From contig JASPKZ010010238.1 of the NCBI GenBank assembly GCA_030220185.1, forward strand, positions 1,065,706 to 1,129,705: a stretch of DNA of 64,000 nucleotides, read 5' to 3'. The notes beneath the pieces were generated by a model. The model did not search any database and had not been told where the DNA came from. It saw only the letters and a list, made by a program, of their open reading frames with translations. The stretch comes from Diploptera punctata. Its lineage: Eukaryota > Arthropoda > Insecta > Blattodea > Blaberidae. The translations under genes and the position numbers were made by a program. Positions 21,103 to 33,507 of this stretch are shown piece after piece (the first letter of the stretch is position 1; the number at the start of each line of letters is the position of its first letter).

Positions 21103-21832
21103 CATAAGTAATGCCACGAGTGATTTCCAAATTATCGATAAATTCGCGACTCACGAAGTGAGGAGTGAATGTACCTACCTAGAGAATTTGGAAATCAGGA
21201 GTGGCATTTGTTAGGACTATTTAACGAATAAAATTAAGCTGTTTACTCACAAATCGTTTTTTAAATATAGTTATTTAAAAATATGTATATATTTAATGTA
21301 AACGGCGATGTTTGAAAACAAATAAGAAACTATTGGTACGCTTCATTTGCTTCTTTTATTAATCACTACAACCAGATCATATTATTTATTGCCAAGGAAC
21401 GCAATATTCTAAGAATTCTCTATAGTGGAGAAACAATGAAAAACATCAAACTGTATATTAATTCACTTCTGATGTCCTATGATGTAAATATGACAATTAT
21501 ATATTTCTGCAACGTTATTACCTGGGAAAAAATTCATTTAAGAAAGTGCATTTTTTTTGTGGTATAATCAATTGCTTCAAATGTTTTTATATTAACTCCT
21601 GCATGCGCTGTGTGTTGACATTCATGCACCATATATACAATCTGGTACCCGTATTTCTTAAATAGTCAGTCACTGCAAAATAATGCTATGTTAAAAAGGA
21701 AGTGCTTTTTTGTTATGATAGATTTTAGTTGATATATTCTAGGCGAAACACGCCTGTGATTGGTTGTAAATAAAAAATTATTGAAACGTGATTGGTCATT
21801 GACTCCCATTTGGGGTATGCGTTAAATAGTCA
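21103..21832 (+). mobile_element. HP element copy 1 (hairpin-headed, non-coding)
   Basis: HP is a roughly 750-bp non-coding family with at least 11 copies here. The head is a nested palindrome: TGCCACGAGTGATTTCCAAA faces TTTGGAAATCA-GAGTGGCA, enclosing GATAAATTC-AC/GT-GAATTTATC-like arms and CTCACGAAGTGAG. Then GGACTATTTAACG, an AT-rich body, two ATTGG boxes, and the end GTTAAATAGTC, inverted to GACTATTTAAC near the head. Here the inner arm is slightly disrupted (GTGAATGTACCTACC). No ORF is conserved. Confidence 0.85.
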
Positions 21833-21912
21833 GTATTGTAACACCATCTTGATTGCCGTGACTAGGACCTCACTTCTGTATGATGTAATACTATAGAATG
21901 TTATTATTATGT

Positions 21913-22080
21913 ACGCCGCTGTGGCTTCGAGGTAGCGTACTGCCTTGTCACGCAGTGGGCCTGGGTTCAATCGGGACAGTTTTCCATAGCTGAAAATTTT
22001 CACTGTTTTTTTCTCACATGTCAGGAAACTTTAAGGTCGAAACGGTCCCGACCATCATACGGCTGTCATAATTATCATCA
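21913..22080 (+). mobile_element. SINE-1 copy 2
   Basis: Starts ACGCCGCTGTGGCTTCGAGG; a deletion removes part of the T-arm region (GGGTTCAATCGGGACAG). Body diverged but contains CCATCATACGGCTGTCAT. Confidence 0.78.
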
Positions 22081-22284
22081 TTCATACTCTCCTTAGATTA
22101 ACTTTAGTGTTAAGGACTCTCCTGGCGCACCACTATCATCATCGTCACCATCGTATCATCCAGGTAGCGTAACCCCGCCTTCCAAGCGCACCAACTTCAG
22201 AAATGGGTTATATTTACGCCAATGCTAAGAGAGATTATCAGAAATGCCTCTTCTTCTTCGTCTTCGGCTTTCCTGGTTAAACGT

Positions 22285-22465
22285 TTTTGGGATTCTTGAG
22301 GTAATTTTACGTGGCCGAAAATCTTCAGACTCGGGACCCCCGCGTGGCCACGGCTTAAAATCCGTCTCGGAGGACTTGTTTATTTGATTTTTCATCTTCA
22401 AAATATATCGACCCCGGTCGGGTTTGAACCCGCGATCCTCGGGACAAGGGACTACTGATGCTGAC
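22285..22465 (-). mobile_element. SINE-4 copy 1
   Basis: Minus-strand head near 22465 with B box GGGTTCAAACCCG and body CTCGGGACCC/GAAAATC; homologous to 35751-36155. Preceded on its 3' side by (CTT)n at 22245. Confidence 0.75.
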
Positions 22466-22579
22466 TCATGCCAATAGGATCAGAAAAAATCCTAGCAATG
22501 TTAATACGAAACTTAAACTTCCATTTGTTTTAATATGAAATTCGTTGATATCTTATAGGAAAAAATCATTATAAATATG

Positions 22580-23565
22580 GAAGGTTCACCCGAATGGGTA
22601 TTATTCTTTGCTATATTCTGAGATTGATTTTGTTCTTTCACGGCACTCGGTGATATGATATTGGTTACATCTCTGTCCGCACAATTCACACACACATTGG
22701 TCATTCGGGGTGTGGAATGTCTTGTTCTTGCATAATTTGTGGTGGAAGCCGTGAATGGCTAGTCTTGTAATGGTGTGTCTCTGCTCCTGATTCTCTTTGG
22801 TCCAGTTGCGATCGATCATTGCAGTCGTCCCATAGAAGCCGATATCTATCTCCGCTCTTTTCATTCTTCTCAGTTCTAGTAGCTTGTTGCTGGCTCCGGT
22901 AGATGGTAGGCTGAGTCTCAGATCTTCTATGTAAACGTTTCCTTGGCCAGCTCACATGCCAGCCTTGATGGAGCATATTTTCCCACTCTGAGGGCACACT
23001 TTAGGAACCGTGCCTTGACTTTCTCAATGTGTTCTAAGTCACTGATTGTTAATTTTTCCCATATTAATTCGAGCCCATACGTGATTATTGGGGATATTGT
23101 CGTGTTGAAAAGTGTAGTGGCTGACGTTAGTGATAAGGATGCAATGTTCTTTATTCTATACATCGCTTTCGTGGCTTCTGCTGTCCTTTCTTGTATGTGG
23201 TATCTGAACGAGTTCCCTGTTGTTTGTAGGGTTACGCCTAGATATCTGAAGTTGTTGACTGTTATTATAGGTTCATTGTATAGCGTCATTATGTATTTTT
23301 TTGATGTCCGCCCTCCTTTTCTGAATGTCATCAGACAGGTCTTTTGCATATTGATGCTCAGTTGGTTTTTCATTACCCAGCTTTCTAATTCTAAAAGTAT
23401 TTCTTCTAGTTCTTCTCGGTTGGACGATCCTAAGGCCATATCGTCTGCATACATTATTAATGTAGTTGCAGTCTTTCCTTCGAGTATCTCCACTATGTCT
23501 GCCGCTATGTTAAACAGTAGCGGGCTTAAGGGGTCGCCCTGGAGGACTCCATTATGAGGTTTGAT
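22580..23565 (-). mobile_element. LINE-J reverse transcriptase fragment with C-terminal zinc-finger-like motif
   Basis: Minus strand. 23560-23500 reads HNGVLQGDPLSPLLFNIAAD (RT motif), then frame 22927-23493 has LIMYADDMALGSSNREELEE (YADD active site), FRYLGVTLQTTGNSFRYHIQ and TYGLELIWEKLTISDLEHI. After one frameshift near 22928, frame 22601-22864 continues and ends with CVCELCGQRCNQYHITEC, a Cys/His cluster like those at the C-termini of several non-LTR RTs. The N-terminal endonuclease part is absent. Only copy in the window. Confidence 0.85.
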
Positions 23566-23814
23566 TTAAGATTAAAGTAAAATGCTTCATACCTCACATC
23601 ATATCCAGTCTTCTAAGTACACCGCGGTTTCAAAACCTTGGCGGCTGCATCTTCAGTACCTTCTTGTCGACATGTTATGTCGATGACAACTAGTTATGGA
23701 TATGAGGTGAGATATGGAGAGTTTAATTTAATCATAATCAAATTCGTTATTACAAAGTCAATTTAAAAGACATTAAAAATGTTGAAATGTGTTAATAACA
23801 AATACGATTTAACT
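23566..23814. other. Possible Penelope-like remnant; no gene
   Basis: The minus strand has CTGAAGA (23650-23656) and GAAAC (23628-23632) with weak pairing between, and tacctcacatcatatcca faces tggatatgaggtgag. Suggestive of a Penelope-type terminal repeat, but not enough to call. Confidence 0.3.
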
Positions 23815-24478
23815 CGTGCTCCAAATGGGAGTCAATGACCAATCACATTTCAATGATTTTTTATTTACAACCAATCACAGTCGTGATTAGCCTCGAATTT
23901 ATCAAGTGAAGTTTAACATATTAAAGAAAGCTTCTTCTTTTTAACATTCTGAATATGTCACAGCATTATTTTCCAGTGACTGACTCTCCAAGAAATACGA
24001 CTATCAGATTGTATATATAGTGCATGAATGTCATCATATAGCGCATGTGGGAATAATATAAAAACGTTTGTAGCAATTGATTATACCACAAAAAATGAAA
24101 CCACTGTTTGCACTTTCTTAAACGAATTATTTTCCAGAAAATGACGTCGAAGAAAATATAATTGATATATTTACATCATAGGACATCCAGAAATTAATTA
24201 ATACCTATAATGTTGGTTATACATTTCTCCACTAGGGTGCATTCTTACAATATTGCCATCATTTGGCAATAAATAATATGATCTGGTTGCAGTAGTGAAA
24301 AAAAGCAGCAAATGAAGCCTACCAATCGTTTCTCATTTCTTTCCAAACATAGCCGTTTACATTAAATATATGAATATTTTAAAATAACTATAGTTAAATA
24401 ATGATTTGTAAGTAAACACCCTAATTTTATTCGTTAAATAGTCCTAACAAATGCCACTCTTGATTTCCAAATTCCCTA
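23811..24478 (-). mobile_element. HP element copy 2
   Basis: Minus orientation: left end AACTCGTGCTCCAAATGGGA is the element's 3' end; body as copy 1; the head palindrome at the right is cut at CCAAATTCCCTAG, directly joined to the 3' end of copy 3. Confidence 0.85.
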
Positions 24479-24885
24479 GACTATTTAACTCATGCCCCAA
24501 ATGGGAGTCAATGACCAATCACGTTTCAATGATTTCTATTTTACAACCAATCAGAGTCGTGTTTCACGAAATATTTATCAGTGTTTTAATTACCATATTA
24601 AAGAAAGCTCCTCCTTTTTAATATTATGAAATAGTATGATCTAGTTGCAGTGATAAACAAAAGAAGCAGATGTAGCGTACCAATCGTTTCTCATTTGTTT
24701 TTAAACATCGCCGTTTACATTAGATATATAAATATTTTAAAATAACTACAGTTAAATAATGATTTGTGAGTAAACAGCTTAATTTTATTCGTTAAATAGT
24801 CCTAACAAATGCCACTCTTGATTTCCAAATTCTCTAGATAAATTCACGACTCACAGGAAATCACTCGTGGCATTACTTAGACAAA
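24479..24885 (-). mobile_element. HP element copy 3, internally deleted, dimer with copy 2
   Basis: Begins GACTATTTAACTCATGCCCC (3' end) and ends at the head (AATCACTCGTGGCATTACTT). About 320 bp of body is deleted after TTTTTAATATTATGAAA. Confidence 0.83.
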
Positions 24886-25384
24886 CTTATATTTCTACAG
24901 ATTTATATATAAGCGACAATACTGAATTGATGTAGGAATTTGTAATAATTTTTATAGGTCTCTTAGAGAGAGATATTTATTTGTTCTAATTTTTTGTTAT
25001 TTTTGTATTTCAAATAATGTTACTATTGACGAGATTTTTTGCATGAACCTGATTACCGGAATTAATAATTTCCCTACCCACATCCGTTTATTATAAAAAG
25101 AGTCCACGTCAATGAAATACCTTTATCAGAAAATTAAAATTTGATGTGGAAATCCATGTGATCAATTATTGGTAATTAGAACTTTAACAAATTCGCAGAA
25201 TTTGAAAGCGAACCGAATATCTGAGAAGTGGTGTTTGTATTATCTGTAAAAATAATTTGCATCTGACAGCATACACATTCCACTTTTTATAAAACATGCA
25301 ATTTCGCATAACTTTAGCATACGAATCTCCCAAACGGTATTACGAAAACTATATATTTTATATTAATATAAATTTATTTTATTA
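24886..25384. other. No gene seen
   Basis: AT-rich, nothing recognised. Confidence 0.5.
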
Positions 25385-25606
25385 CATAAAACTTTCCTCG
25401 TTACAGGATTGCCACAAGGACAAAGTAATACAGACAATTAATTTTCAAAATCGGTGAAATAGATGTTTTAATACATTAAAATTTTTCAGATTGTACTTGA
25501 AGTATATTCTATAAATTATTAATTAAATAAAAATAAAACGTAGTTTTATTTGATTTTCATGTTTATTATATAATTCAGTGACAGCTGTTTCGGTACACTG
25601 TACCTT
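25385..25606 (-). mobile_element. P2 copy 2 (Penelope-like end) and adjoining shared repeat
   Basis: 25480-25606 on the minus strand matches P2: GGTACAGTGTACCGAAACAG then CTGTCACTGAATTATAT; the CTGA of the core is lost where the microsatellite begins. 25385-25515 also resembles 39155-39285 (ggattgccacaaggaca...cagacaattaattttc). Confidence 0.65.
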
Positions 25607-25609
25607 CTT

Positions 25610-26069
25610 CTACACACACACACACACACACTCACACTCACACTCACACTCACACTCACACTCACGCTCACACTCACTCTCACACTCACTCACTCTCACT
25701 CACTCTCACACTCACTCACTCTCACACTCACTCTCACACTCACTCTCACGCTCACTCTCACACACACTCTCACACACACTATCACACTCACTCACTCACT
25801 CACTCACTCACTCTCACACTCACTCTCTCACACCACTCACTCTCACGCTCACTCACTCACTCACTCTCACACTCACTCACTCACTCACTCTCACACTCAC
25901 TCACTCTCACACTTACTCACTCTCACTCTCACACTCACTCTCACACTCACTCACTATCACACTCACTCACTCTCACTCACTCTCACACTCTCACTCTCAC
26001 ACTCACTCACTCTCACACTCACTCACTCTCACACTCACTCACTCCCACACTCACTCACTCTCACACTCA

Positions 26070-26104
<35 letters not shown>

Positions 26105-26138
26105 ACTCACTCACTCACTCACTCACTCACTCACTCAA
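25610..26138. repeat. Complex (CACA/CACT/CTCA)n microsatellite, 530 bp
   Basis: Starts as (AC)n, then irregular mixtures of CTCACA and CACT to (CACT)n at the right. The 189-codon frame rich in His-Ser-Leu-Thr is repeat-derived. Confidence 0.97.
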
Positions 26139-26668
26139 TTTATCTAGAGAATTTGGAAATCAAGAGTGGCATTTGTTAGGACTATTTAACGAATAAAATT
26201 AAGCTGTTTACTCACAAATCATTATTTAACTATAGTCATTTAAAAATATTTATATATTTAATGTAAACGGCGATGTTTGAAAACAAATCAGAAATGTGAG
26301 GTTATGTTCATTCACTGTTGCTTGATCATATATCGCAATATTGTAAGAGTGCACCCAAGTGGAGAAATAATGAAACACATCAAACTATATATCATAATCA
26401 ACATTACGGGTTATTCATTTATTTTTTAGTAAACAACTCAGTAAAATCAAGGAATCTTTTCATCATTTGCTATATTCAATGTATTTGTTAGAGAAAAATA
26501 ATACTTTGGCCTATTCAGAACATAAAAAGGAGGAGCTTTCTTTATTACAAAAGCAGGAGCTGATAAAGAGAATTCGATAAAGAGCGAGGTGAAACACGAC
26601 AGTCATTGGTTGTAAAACAACATTCATTGAAACGTGATTGGTCATTGACTAGCATTTGTGGCATGAGT
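26139..26668 (+). mobile_element. HP element copy 4, head cut by microsatellite
   Basis: Begins inside the head at TTTATCTAGAGAATTTGGAA and ends CATTGACTAGCATTTGTGGC. Internal deletion and a degenerate 3' portion; the second ATTGG box is kept. Confidence 0.8.
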
Positions 26669-27204
26669 TAAAGATGAAACAAATCGTGTCATTGAAGAAG
26701 AGAGTAAACATTGAAATGTTAAAACAGAGGTACGCTGTATCATGAGTTAATTATAAGTTTGAACAAACACTTAGGTAAATGAGCTAATTCACGTGTGCAT
26801 TTAGGTAGAGCGATGATGTATCCCAACCCTTACATAAGTTAAGTTGAATTCAAGTTTATGACATAACTAATCTCTTGTTACGTATGTATACATTCAATTA
26901 TAACTCAAGTGGAGTGGGAACGGCATGCCTTCACCTTGCTCAGGTGCCCATGATAGATGACGCTAGCAATTAACTCTGTCTATTAATTTGTGGTGATGAC
27001 TAATGATGGGATATACTATATATGTGTACACTGCGCTTCTCTTGTTATGTACAGAGCAATTGTATCCATCCTATGTACACCAACACCTAGCATATACCAA
27101 CCAGAGTTCAAATTTATTCATGCGTTCCTAATGCACATTCATTTGTAGATATAACTACATGTGATTTCCACTTCCGTTATGAAGTAATTTCTAGTAAAAT
27201 CTTT
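26669..27204. other. No gene seen
   Basis: No supported feature. Confidence 0.5.
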
Positions 27205-28363
27205 TATCATAAGTAATGCAACTAGTGATTTCCAAATTTATCTAGAGAATTTGGAAATCAAGAGTGGCATTTGTTAGGATTATTTCTTCTTTTTCTTCGG
27301 CTTTCCCCCACTTATAGGTTTGCCGTCTTCAGTTTCCATTTATCTCTATCATTCCAATCTCCCTCTTCCAAATTCCTATCATCCATTATAGTTCTGACGT
27401 AGGTTTTCCATTTCCATCTTGGACTGCCACGTTTATTTCTTTCAGGGGGTGACCATTGGTATATATTTTTTGGCCATCTTTCATTTTCCATTCTTTGTAC
27501 ATGCCATTCCATTGAAGCGTTTGATTTTCAATCCTCTTAACAACAGATGTGGTGACATTCATTTCACTCCAAAGGAATTCATTTCTTATTTTATTCTGTC
27601 TTGTTTTTTGGAGGCTTCTTCTAAAATAATCGAATTCAACTGTTCTAATTTTATTCTTTTGTAATTCCGTCAAAGACCAAGTTTCACTTCCATATGACAA
27701 AATATTCTGTATTATGCTCTTATAAATTTTCATTTTAGTTTCCTTTGTAATATTTTTATTCCAAATTTTCCATGTAATGTCTTAATTACATTTTTTGCCA
27801 TTGCAATTTTAGGACTATTTAACGAATAAAATTAAGCAGTTTTCTCACAAATCATTATTTAAATATATTTATTTTAAAATATTTATATATTTAATGTAAA
27901 CGGTGATGTTTGAAAACAAATGAGAAATGTTAGGTTTCATTTCTTCATTACTGCAACCAGATTATATTTATTGCCAAATAGAATTGCAATGTTGTAAGAA
28001 TGCACACTAGTGGAGAAAAACTGAAACACAGCATTACAGGTTATTAATTAATTTTTGATGCCCTATGATATAAATGTTTCAATTATATATTTTCTGGAAC
28101 GTTAATACCTGGGAAATAATACGTTTAAAGAAAGTGTAAACAGTGTTTTTTATGGTATAAACAATTGCTAGGAATGTTTTTCTATTATATCTCGCAAGCA
28201 AAATCTGGTTACATCCGTGCACTATATATAAAATCTAGGAGTCACTTAGTAAAATGGAAGTGATAAAATGAAAGTGATAAAATCGACGAGAAAAAGACTC
28301 TGATTGGTTGTAAATCAAAATTCATTGAAATGTGATTGGTCATTGACTGCCATTTGGGGCTTG
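27205..28363 (+). mobile_element. HP element copy 5, split by LINE-C
   Basis: Head ATAAGTAATGCAACTAGTGA lacks the inner palindrome (CCAAATTTATCTAGAGAATT). Body resumes at 27809 after LINE-C. A second ggactatttagcgaataa occurs at 28394, perhaps another broken copy. Confidence 0.83.
27286..27808 (-). mobile_element. LINE-C copy 2, inserted in HP
   Basis: Minus-strand frames 27386-27733 and 27312-27512 have ILSYGSETWSLTELQKNK, FDYFRRSLQ, EWHVQRMENERWPKNIYQW and NLEEGDWNDRDKWKLK. Flanked by ttaggaytattt (27274-27285 and 27809-27820). Confidence 0.87.
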
Positions 28364-28404
28364 AGACCCAACCTCGCGTTGGATTTGGAGGGACTATTTA
28401 GCGA

Positions 28405-30040
28405 ATAATACAAAATCTGAAGTTAAAAATAATTATAATGTTTAATATTTACCAAATGTGAGATTATGTATTCCGATCTTACTTCCGGGCGATTTGTAAG
28501 TCGGTTGCATAGTTACAAATAGCATATATTTACTGTTAAATCTCTTTGGGCTTGGGGAAAATCAATAACAGTTGATTGTATGAAAAATAACCGTTAACAA
28601 TAATGCAGATTCATTATACAACGTTTAATATTTTTTTAGAGCAACAGAACTAACCGATATCTTTTTTGGAAATTTTGAAGTTGTTTCTTTTTTGGAATTT
28701 CTTGCTGTAACATATCGACCGTACGCTGTTGAATCGGTATCCTTGTCAAAGAAGTTAAATTTGCGGAGGTATATCTCATTACGAACAGGAAGAGGCACGA
28801 TTATCACTATGAGTTAAACAGTCATCTATCCGCCCCTCGTATGACTCAACGTCCATTGTGGGACGGGATTTTTTGGCGTAGGTTACTTGGATATAAGCCC
28901 CACTGTTGGGAGACACGAGGGACGGGGTTTTTATATCGGGTTGGTTAGGTTTGATATCCAGGATATGGTAAATGGACAGTTTAAATGCTCCGGACTGCTC
29001 GGGTTTATGGTTCGGTAAGAGCTGTATTCTCATCAAAGGTGACGCAAGGAAGATTAAAGTGATACGTTAATAGGAAATCACTGGAGGCTGCCGTGGAGTT
29101 AACACAGTTGACTACTTTATTTTCCTAGATGTATATACTAGTCGGCCCTCCGACTGCTTTCTAGCTCCAAAGCACAATGTAGGAGATGATCTAGTAATGT
29201 GCCCTAGTAATGTGCCCTGTTAGATGTAGGGCTAACAACTAACTGCGCCCTGTTAGGATGAGGGCCAACAACTAACTGCTCTATTAGCTAACGAGCAAGT
29301 GTGCCCTGTTAGATGTAGGGCTAGCTAACAACTGACTGCTGTGCGATTCTCTTCGCGAATTATTTATTTTGGGTATTAGGTATTTGGTGATCCCGCCCAC
29401 ATATATGCTTTGGACCTCCTTACAAATTAACCAATATTACAAGTTTTGGGGCTGGTTTATGCCCATTCTCCATTACTGAGGGATGTTCAAACCTTCCATA
29501 TATTTTTCTTATGTTGGCAGAATAATTGTATTTATTTTTCCTATAACGACTTGCTAATACCGCGTCTCCGATAAAGACGTCACCTGTCATGTCAATATCT
29601 TATTGTGTAAAATGTCATCTATTAGCTTGGGGATTCATGTCGAGTTTGACAGGTACCTACCTTGCCCTGTCTTTCGTGACAAAGAGACAGTTCGGATTCC
29701 TTTCCCCATTGTATTCGGCACGCTGCCGCTGGAAAACCCATGAGTTATACCTGACTTTTCCTGAGTAATAACTTTATGATGTATGTAATTTATTAAGCTA
29801 TGTATAAAAATCGTATACTGTTCCAGTTATCAATTTATTTCTATTTCCACTATACTAAAAATGGTTCCCTGATTATTTTGAATATAAACTCGGTAAAATT
29901 CGGATTATTATTACTCTTTTTTATATTTTGGCCTATATTACATTTGAATAAAATACCCTTTTTTTAGATACTGGGAAACAATGCCTAGACCTAATATCGG
30001 TACAATTGCTACAGTTGATTATAAATAAACTTGACGAGAA
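28405..30040. other. No gene seen; short degenerate repeats at 29205-29335
   Basis: Probably old repeat sequence. The block gtgccctgttagatgtaggg occurs at 29211 and 29309 with a weaker copy between (29248), each followed by aacaactaactg-type sequence. Minus-strand frames 28625-28807 and 28779-29036 have no domain I recognise. Confidence 0.4.
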
Positions 30041-30044
30041 TTGA

Positions 30045-30165
30045 CAGAGATAGTGTTTAAGACTTAGCATTCGGGAGATTTTGAGTTCAAATCCTGGACA
30101 GAATAACCTGACTAAGAACCTTTCGTAGTTTTTCTCAATCGGCCTTGGGTCTTCGAAGCTGTCGT
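30045..30165 (+). mobile_element. SINE-6-like, tRNA-derived fragment
   Basis: TAGTGTTTAAGACTTAGC (A-box-like) and GAGTTCAAATCCTGG (B-box-like) about 30 bp apart, followed by CCTTGGGTCTTCGAAGC. Single copy; could be a tRNA pseudogene. Confidence 0.4.
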
Positions 30166-30425
30166 TCCACGAATTTAAGTTTGTTTTCTTAATCGTCAAG
30201 GCTAATTCCAGGTTGGAATTTCATTACAAGAATTCATTGTTCGTAATGTTATAAATACACACAAAAGTCAGACGAATTTATCCCTACTTCTGCTAACCGC
30301 ATTTTTCATTATTTTCGTTATAATACCAATTAATTTTATGTCTAATTATTTTCTAAGATCATCTTGTTGTGCTCTTAATTATTATCTAAAGAAAAGAACA
30401 GAGTACTAATTACCTCTATAGTTTA

Positions 30426-30518
30426 TTTAGCTCAGGATAGAGATGTATGGAGAGCTTATGTCCGTGCGGACATGAACCTACGGGTTCGATAGTGCCAGTG
30501 AGTAAGTAAGTAAGTTTG
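30426..30518 (+). mobile_element. LINE-A copy 6, 3' end only
   Basis: Last 90 bp of LINE-A: TTAGCTCAGGATAGAGATGT to GTGCCAGTGAGTAAGTAAGT; severe 5' truncation. Confidence 0.92.
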
Positions 30519-30539
30519 TGGAAACATTTAGGATCAATT

Positions 30540-30745
30540 CTGGATTCTGAATGGCCCTCCACTGGTTCTTATCCAGTTTCCTAATATGCATCTAAATGTT
30601 ATCCTCCCACCTAATCCTAGACTATCTTAGTTATATATTTCCTAACATTTTCTAAATAAAATATCTAGTACTCTTGTCACTCTTTCGAGCTACATGAACT
30701 GCCCATATCAATCACCCAGACTTAATAACCCTAACAATAATAGGA
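30540..30745 (-). mobile_element. Decayed LINE fragment, LINE-A-related
   Basis: Minus strand recalls the LINE C-terminus: AVHVARKSDKSTRYF, RIRWEDNI, KLDKNQWRAIQNPELI, with stops. Old copy. Confidence 0.6.
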
Positions 30746-30973
30746 CAGCGATATGAATTATGGAGCTTTTTATTTTAGAATTTCCTCTAGTTTCAATTCG
30801 CATTGCTTAATGGGTTGAATATTTGCCTTGGGATCTAGCTTCCGAATGGTTTTTACTTGATTTTCGTAATAATGAGAGAGAGATCACGGCCGATGTGCGG
30901 AGTGAGGGGTGTGAGAGTGGGGATCACGTGATGTTTGTATAAGCGAAAAAAATGCGCAGAAATCAAATCATGA

Positions 30974-31710
30974 CTCACTCACTCACTCACTGGCACTATC
31001 GAACCCGTAGGTTCATGGCCGCGCGGACATAAGCTCTCCATACACCCCTATCCTGAGATAATGCTTTCCAATCATTCCCTGTATAATCTACTTACCTCAA
31101 ATCATAGTTAATGTTGTTCTCCCACCTCATTCTTTGTCTACCAACTGGGCGTTTTCCTTCTGGCTTTCCTACAAGAAGCTTCCATGCACGTCTTTCATTC
31201 CCCATACGCGCAATATGTCCTACCCATCGCAGTCTACGAGACTTAACTGTTCTTATTATATCTGGCTTCCTATAAAGACCATGTAGTTCATTGTTATGTA
31301 GTCTTCTCCATTCACCTGTCTGTTCATCCCTCTTTGGTCCAAAAATTTTCCTAAGAACTTTATTCTCAAATACTCGTAATCTACATTCCTCTCTTAATGT
31401 AAGAGTCCATGTTTCGCACCCATATAATATAACTGGTAGAATAATAGTTTTATATATTTTCAGCTTAACGTCTTTTGAAAGGAGTTGGGACGTCAAAAGT
31501 CTCTGCAATGCATAATAGCATGCATTTCCAGAATTGAGTCTATGTTTAATTTCTTTGTGCATCTCATTCCTATTTGTGATTATTGTTCCTAGTTATTTGA
31601 ATTCGGCCACTTCATCAAATTTCCCTCATTTGTCATTAGCTGTCCATTTCCATTATATACTGAATTTCTACGTGTGACCATATATTTAGTTTTACTGATA
31701 TTTACTTATA
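30974..31710 (-). mobile_element. LINE-A copy 7, 3' half
   Basis: Minus frame 31092-31562 (156 codons) from MHKEIKHRLNSGNACYYALQ through VILYGCETWTL, FGPKRDEQTGEWRRLHNNEL to GRQRMRWENNINYDL. The 3' tail is a CACT/GAGT variant at the left. It then decays into 31711-31790 (second degenerate piece). Confidence 0.9.
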
Positions 31711-31790
31711 GTGACCATATTTTTCACACCCCTATAATACAACAACCAAGATTATAATTTTATATATTATATTCGAATAACCCCAACCAG

Positions 31791-32090
31791 AAAACAATCA
31801 GAATTATTTAATAAAGACTTCAGGCTAGATAAAAAACGGCTTATTTTCCGTTATAAATCAAATTTATGAAGGAAGAACGAGCATATGTTTTAATTTGTAC
31901 ATCGAAACAGGTAAAAGTCATTAAAAATAACACATATATACTTCAAAATAAAAACATTTCTCAAACATTTCGTAACAATATACATTGGAAGTTCTCTTAG
32001 ATCGTGATAATTTCTATATCTGCACCCAGATGGTGAAACTCCAAACCAGATAGATCATATATTAGTGAATAAACGCTGGCACAGTAGAAA
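31791..32090. other. No gene seen
   Basis: AT-rich stretch between LINE-A copies. Confidence 0.45.
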
Positions 32091-32094
32091 CATC

Positions 32095-32611
32095 GATGTT
32101 AGGAGGAACAGTTTGAAGAAGGGCTGAATTCAAATACCTAGAAACATTAATTACAAACAGGAATGAAGTGCAGAACTGAATTAAACATAGGCACAATTCT
32201 GAAAATACATGCTATTATGCATTACAGGGACTTTTGTCATCCCTACTTCTCTAAAAAACGAACCTAAAGTATATAAAACAGTTATTGTCCCAGTTATATT
32301 AAATGGATGCGAAACATAGACTCTTAAATTTAAGGAAGGAGAAAAGTTTACAAGTATTGGAGAATAAAGTTCTCAGGAAAAAAATGTTGACCAAAGATAG
32401 ATGAACAGACAGATGAATGGAGCAGACTATAAAGAGTGTGATACTTGATGTTTATGGGAATTTTGATATGAGTTAAGTTTCATACATTGCGATGGTCAGG
32501 ACATGTGGCACGATTTGGGAATGAAAGAGGGGCATGGAAGCTCCTTGTTTGAAAATCAGAGTGAAAGCACCCAGTAGCAGTCTATGAATATGGTGAGAAA
32601 AACATTAACCA
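32095..32611 (+). mobile_element. LINE-A copy 8, decayed
   Basis: Aligns by eye to LINE-A from AEFKYL (32125) through YKTVIVPVILNGCET (32270) to a broken C-terminal region; many stops. TIR-M begins at 32612 within or just after it. Confidence 0.78.
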
Positions 32612-32775
32612 TTACACTGGTCGACAAAAATGAACTTTTTTCTTTCACAAGAATAAATGTATGATTTTTTAAGTATTTTTCATCCTGAATTTAAATATAA
32701 TTTCAGATTGTTCCTATCAGATAAGAGTTTTCTGTGATAATAATTCACATTTTTTATAATTTTAAGAAAATCCAT

Positions 32776-33507
32776 GCCGAAATGAAGATGTTGAGAGCAA
32801 TTGCAGGATACCAAAGGACCGATAAAAAGAAAAACGAAGATATAAGAACAGAACTTCTTCTTCTTCCTTTCAAGTATTAGGCCAAGGCCTGTTACGATCC
32901 TATAGAAAATTTTCCCTTATGGGAAATTCTCATATAAGACTTGAAAGCATAATAATAGTCCCTTCGATTGGTTGCTGGCCAAAGGAAGGCAAGACCAGTG
33001 ATGGGGCTGCCATCTTATAGCCTCTGGTCAGGCTTTCTGGAGAAGAAAAAAAAATAAAGGAAAGAAGAAATGGAAGAAAGGAAAGACTCCCTAGCCCTCG
33101 GATGCCCTAATAGCGTCGGCGTAAAAAAAACAAGAGTTAACCAAGGGAGGTTAGATAGTAAAGTTAAAAGAGTGCAAAACACAAGTAAGTGGAAGAAATG
33201 TTTTGCTCAGCTTGGGCACCTTGTGGTCGCCATCCACATATCCTCTAGATGAGGACCCCGTTCTTAATATATTTAATCTCTGTGAAAGAATAAAATATTA
33301 TAAAAATGCTTATCTTCAGCACGTATTACGAATGAATGGACAGCGCATACCAAGAAGAATGTATAATTATATACCAAAAGGGAGAAGAATATTGGGAAGA
33401 CCATTGAAGTGATGGAAGGACCATTTTGACCTATAATGGGATCGGAACAGGCCATTGGGCTTAATCCTTATTGTTGTTGTTGTTGACGATGATGATGATG
33501 ATGAAGA
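32776..33507 (+). mobile_element. LINE-F copy 1, 3' end, split by DT element
   Basis: Left part EMKMLRAIAGYQRTDKKKNE; right part NIFNLCERIKYYKNAYLQHV, MNGQRIPRRMYNYIPKGRR, ILGRPLK then a stop, ending in (GAT)n. Flanked by agaaaatccat (32765-32775 and 33508-33518). Confidence 0.87.
32868..33260 (-). mobile_element. DT element copy 2
   Basis: Minus orientation, (CTT)n left, CCAAGTATT-type end, right end TAGATGAGGACCCC. Collinear with 9659-10071. Confidence 0.9.

Noticed and set aside
25578..26147. 189-codon frame of His/Ser/Leu/Thr
   Set aside because: Microsatellite translation; its upstream codons are P2 sequence.
28625..29036. Two minus-strand frames with mixed composition
   Set aside because: Overlapping in different frames, no family recognised, no splice support.
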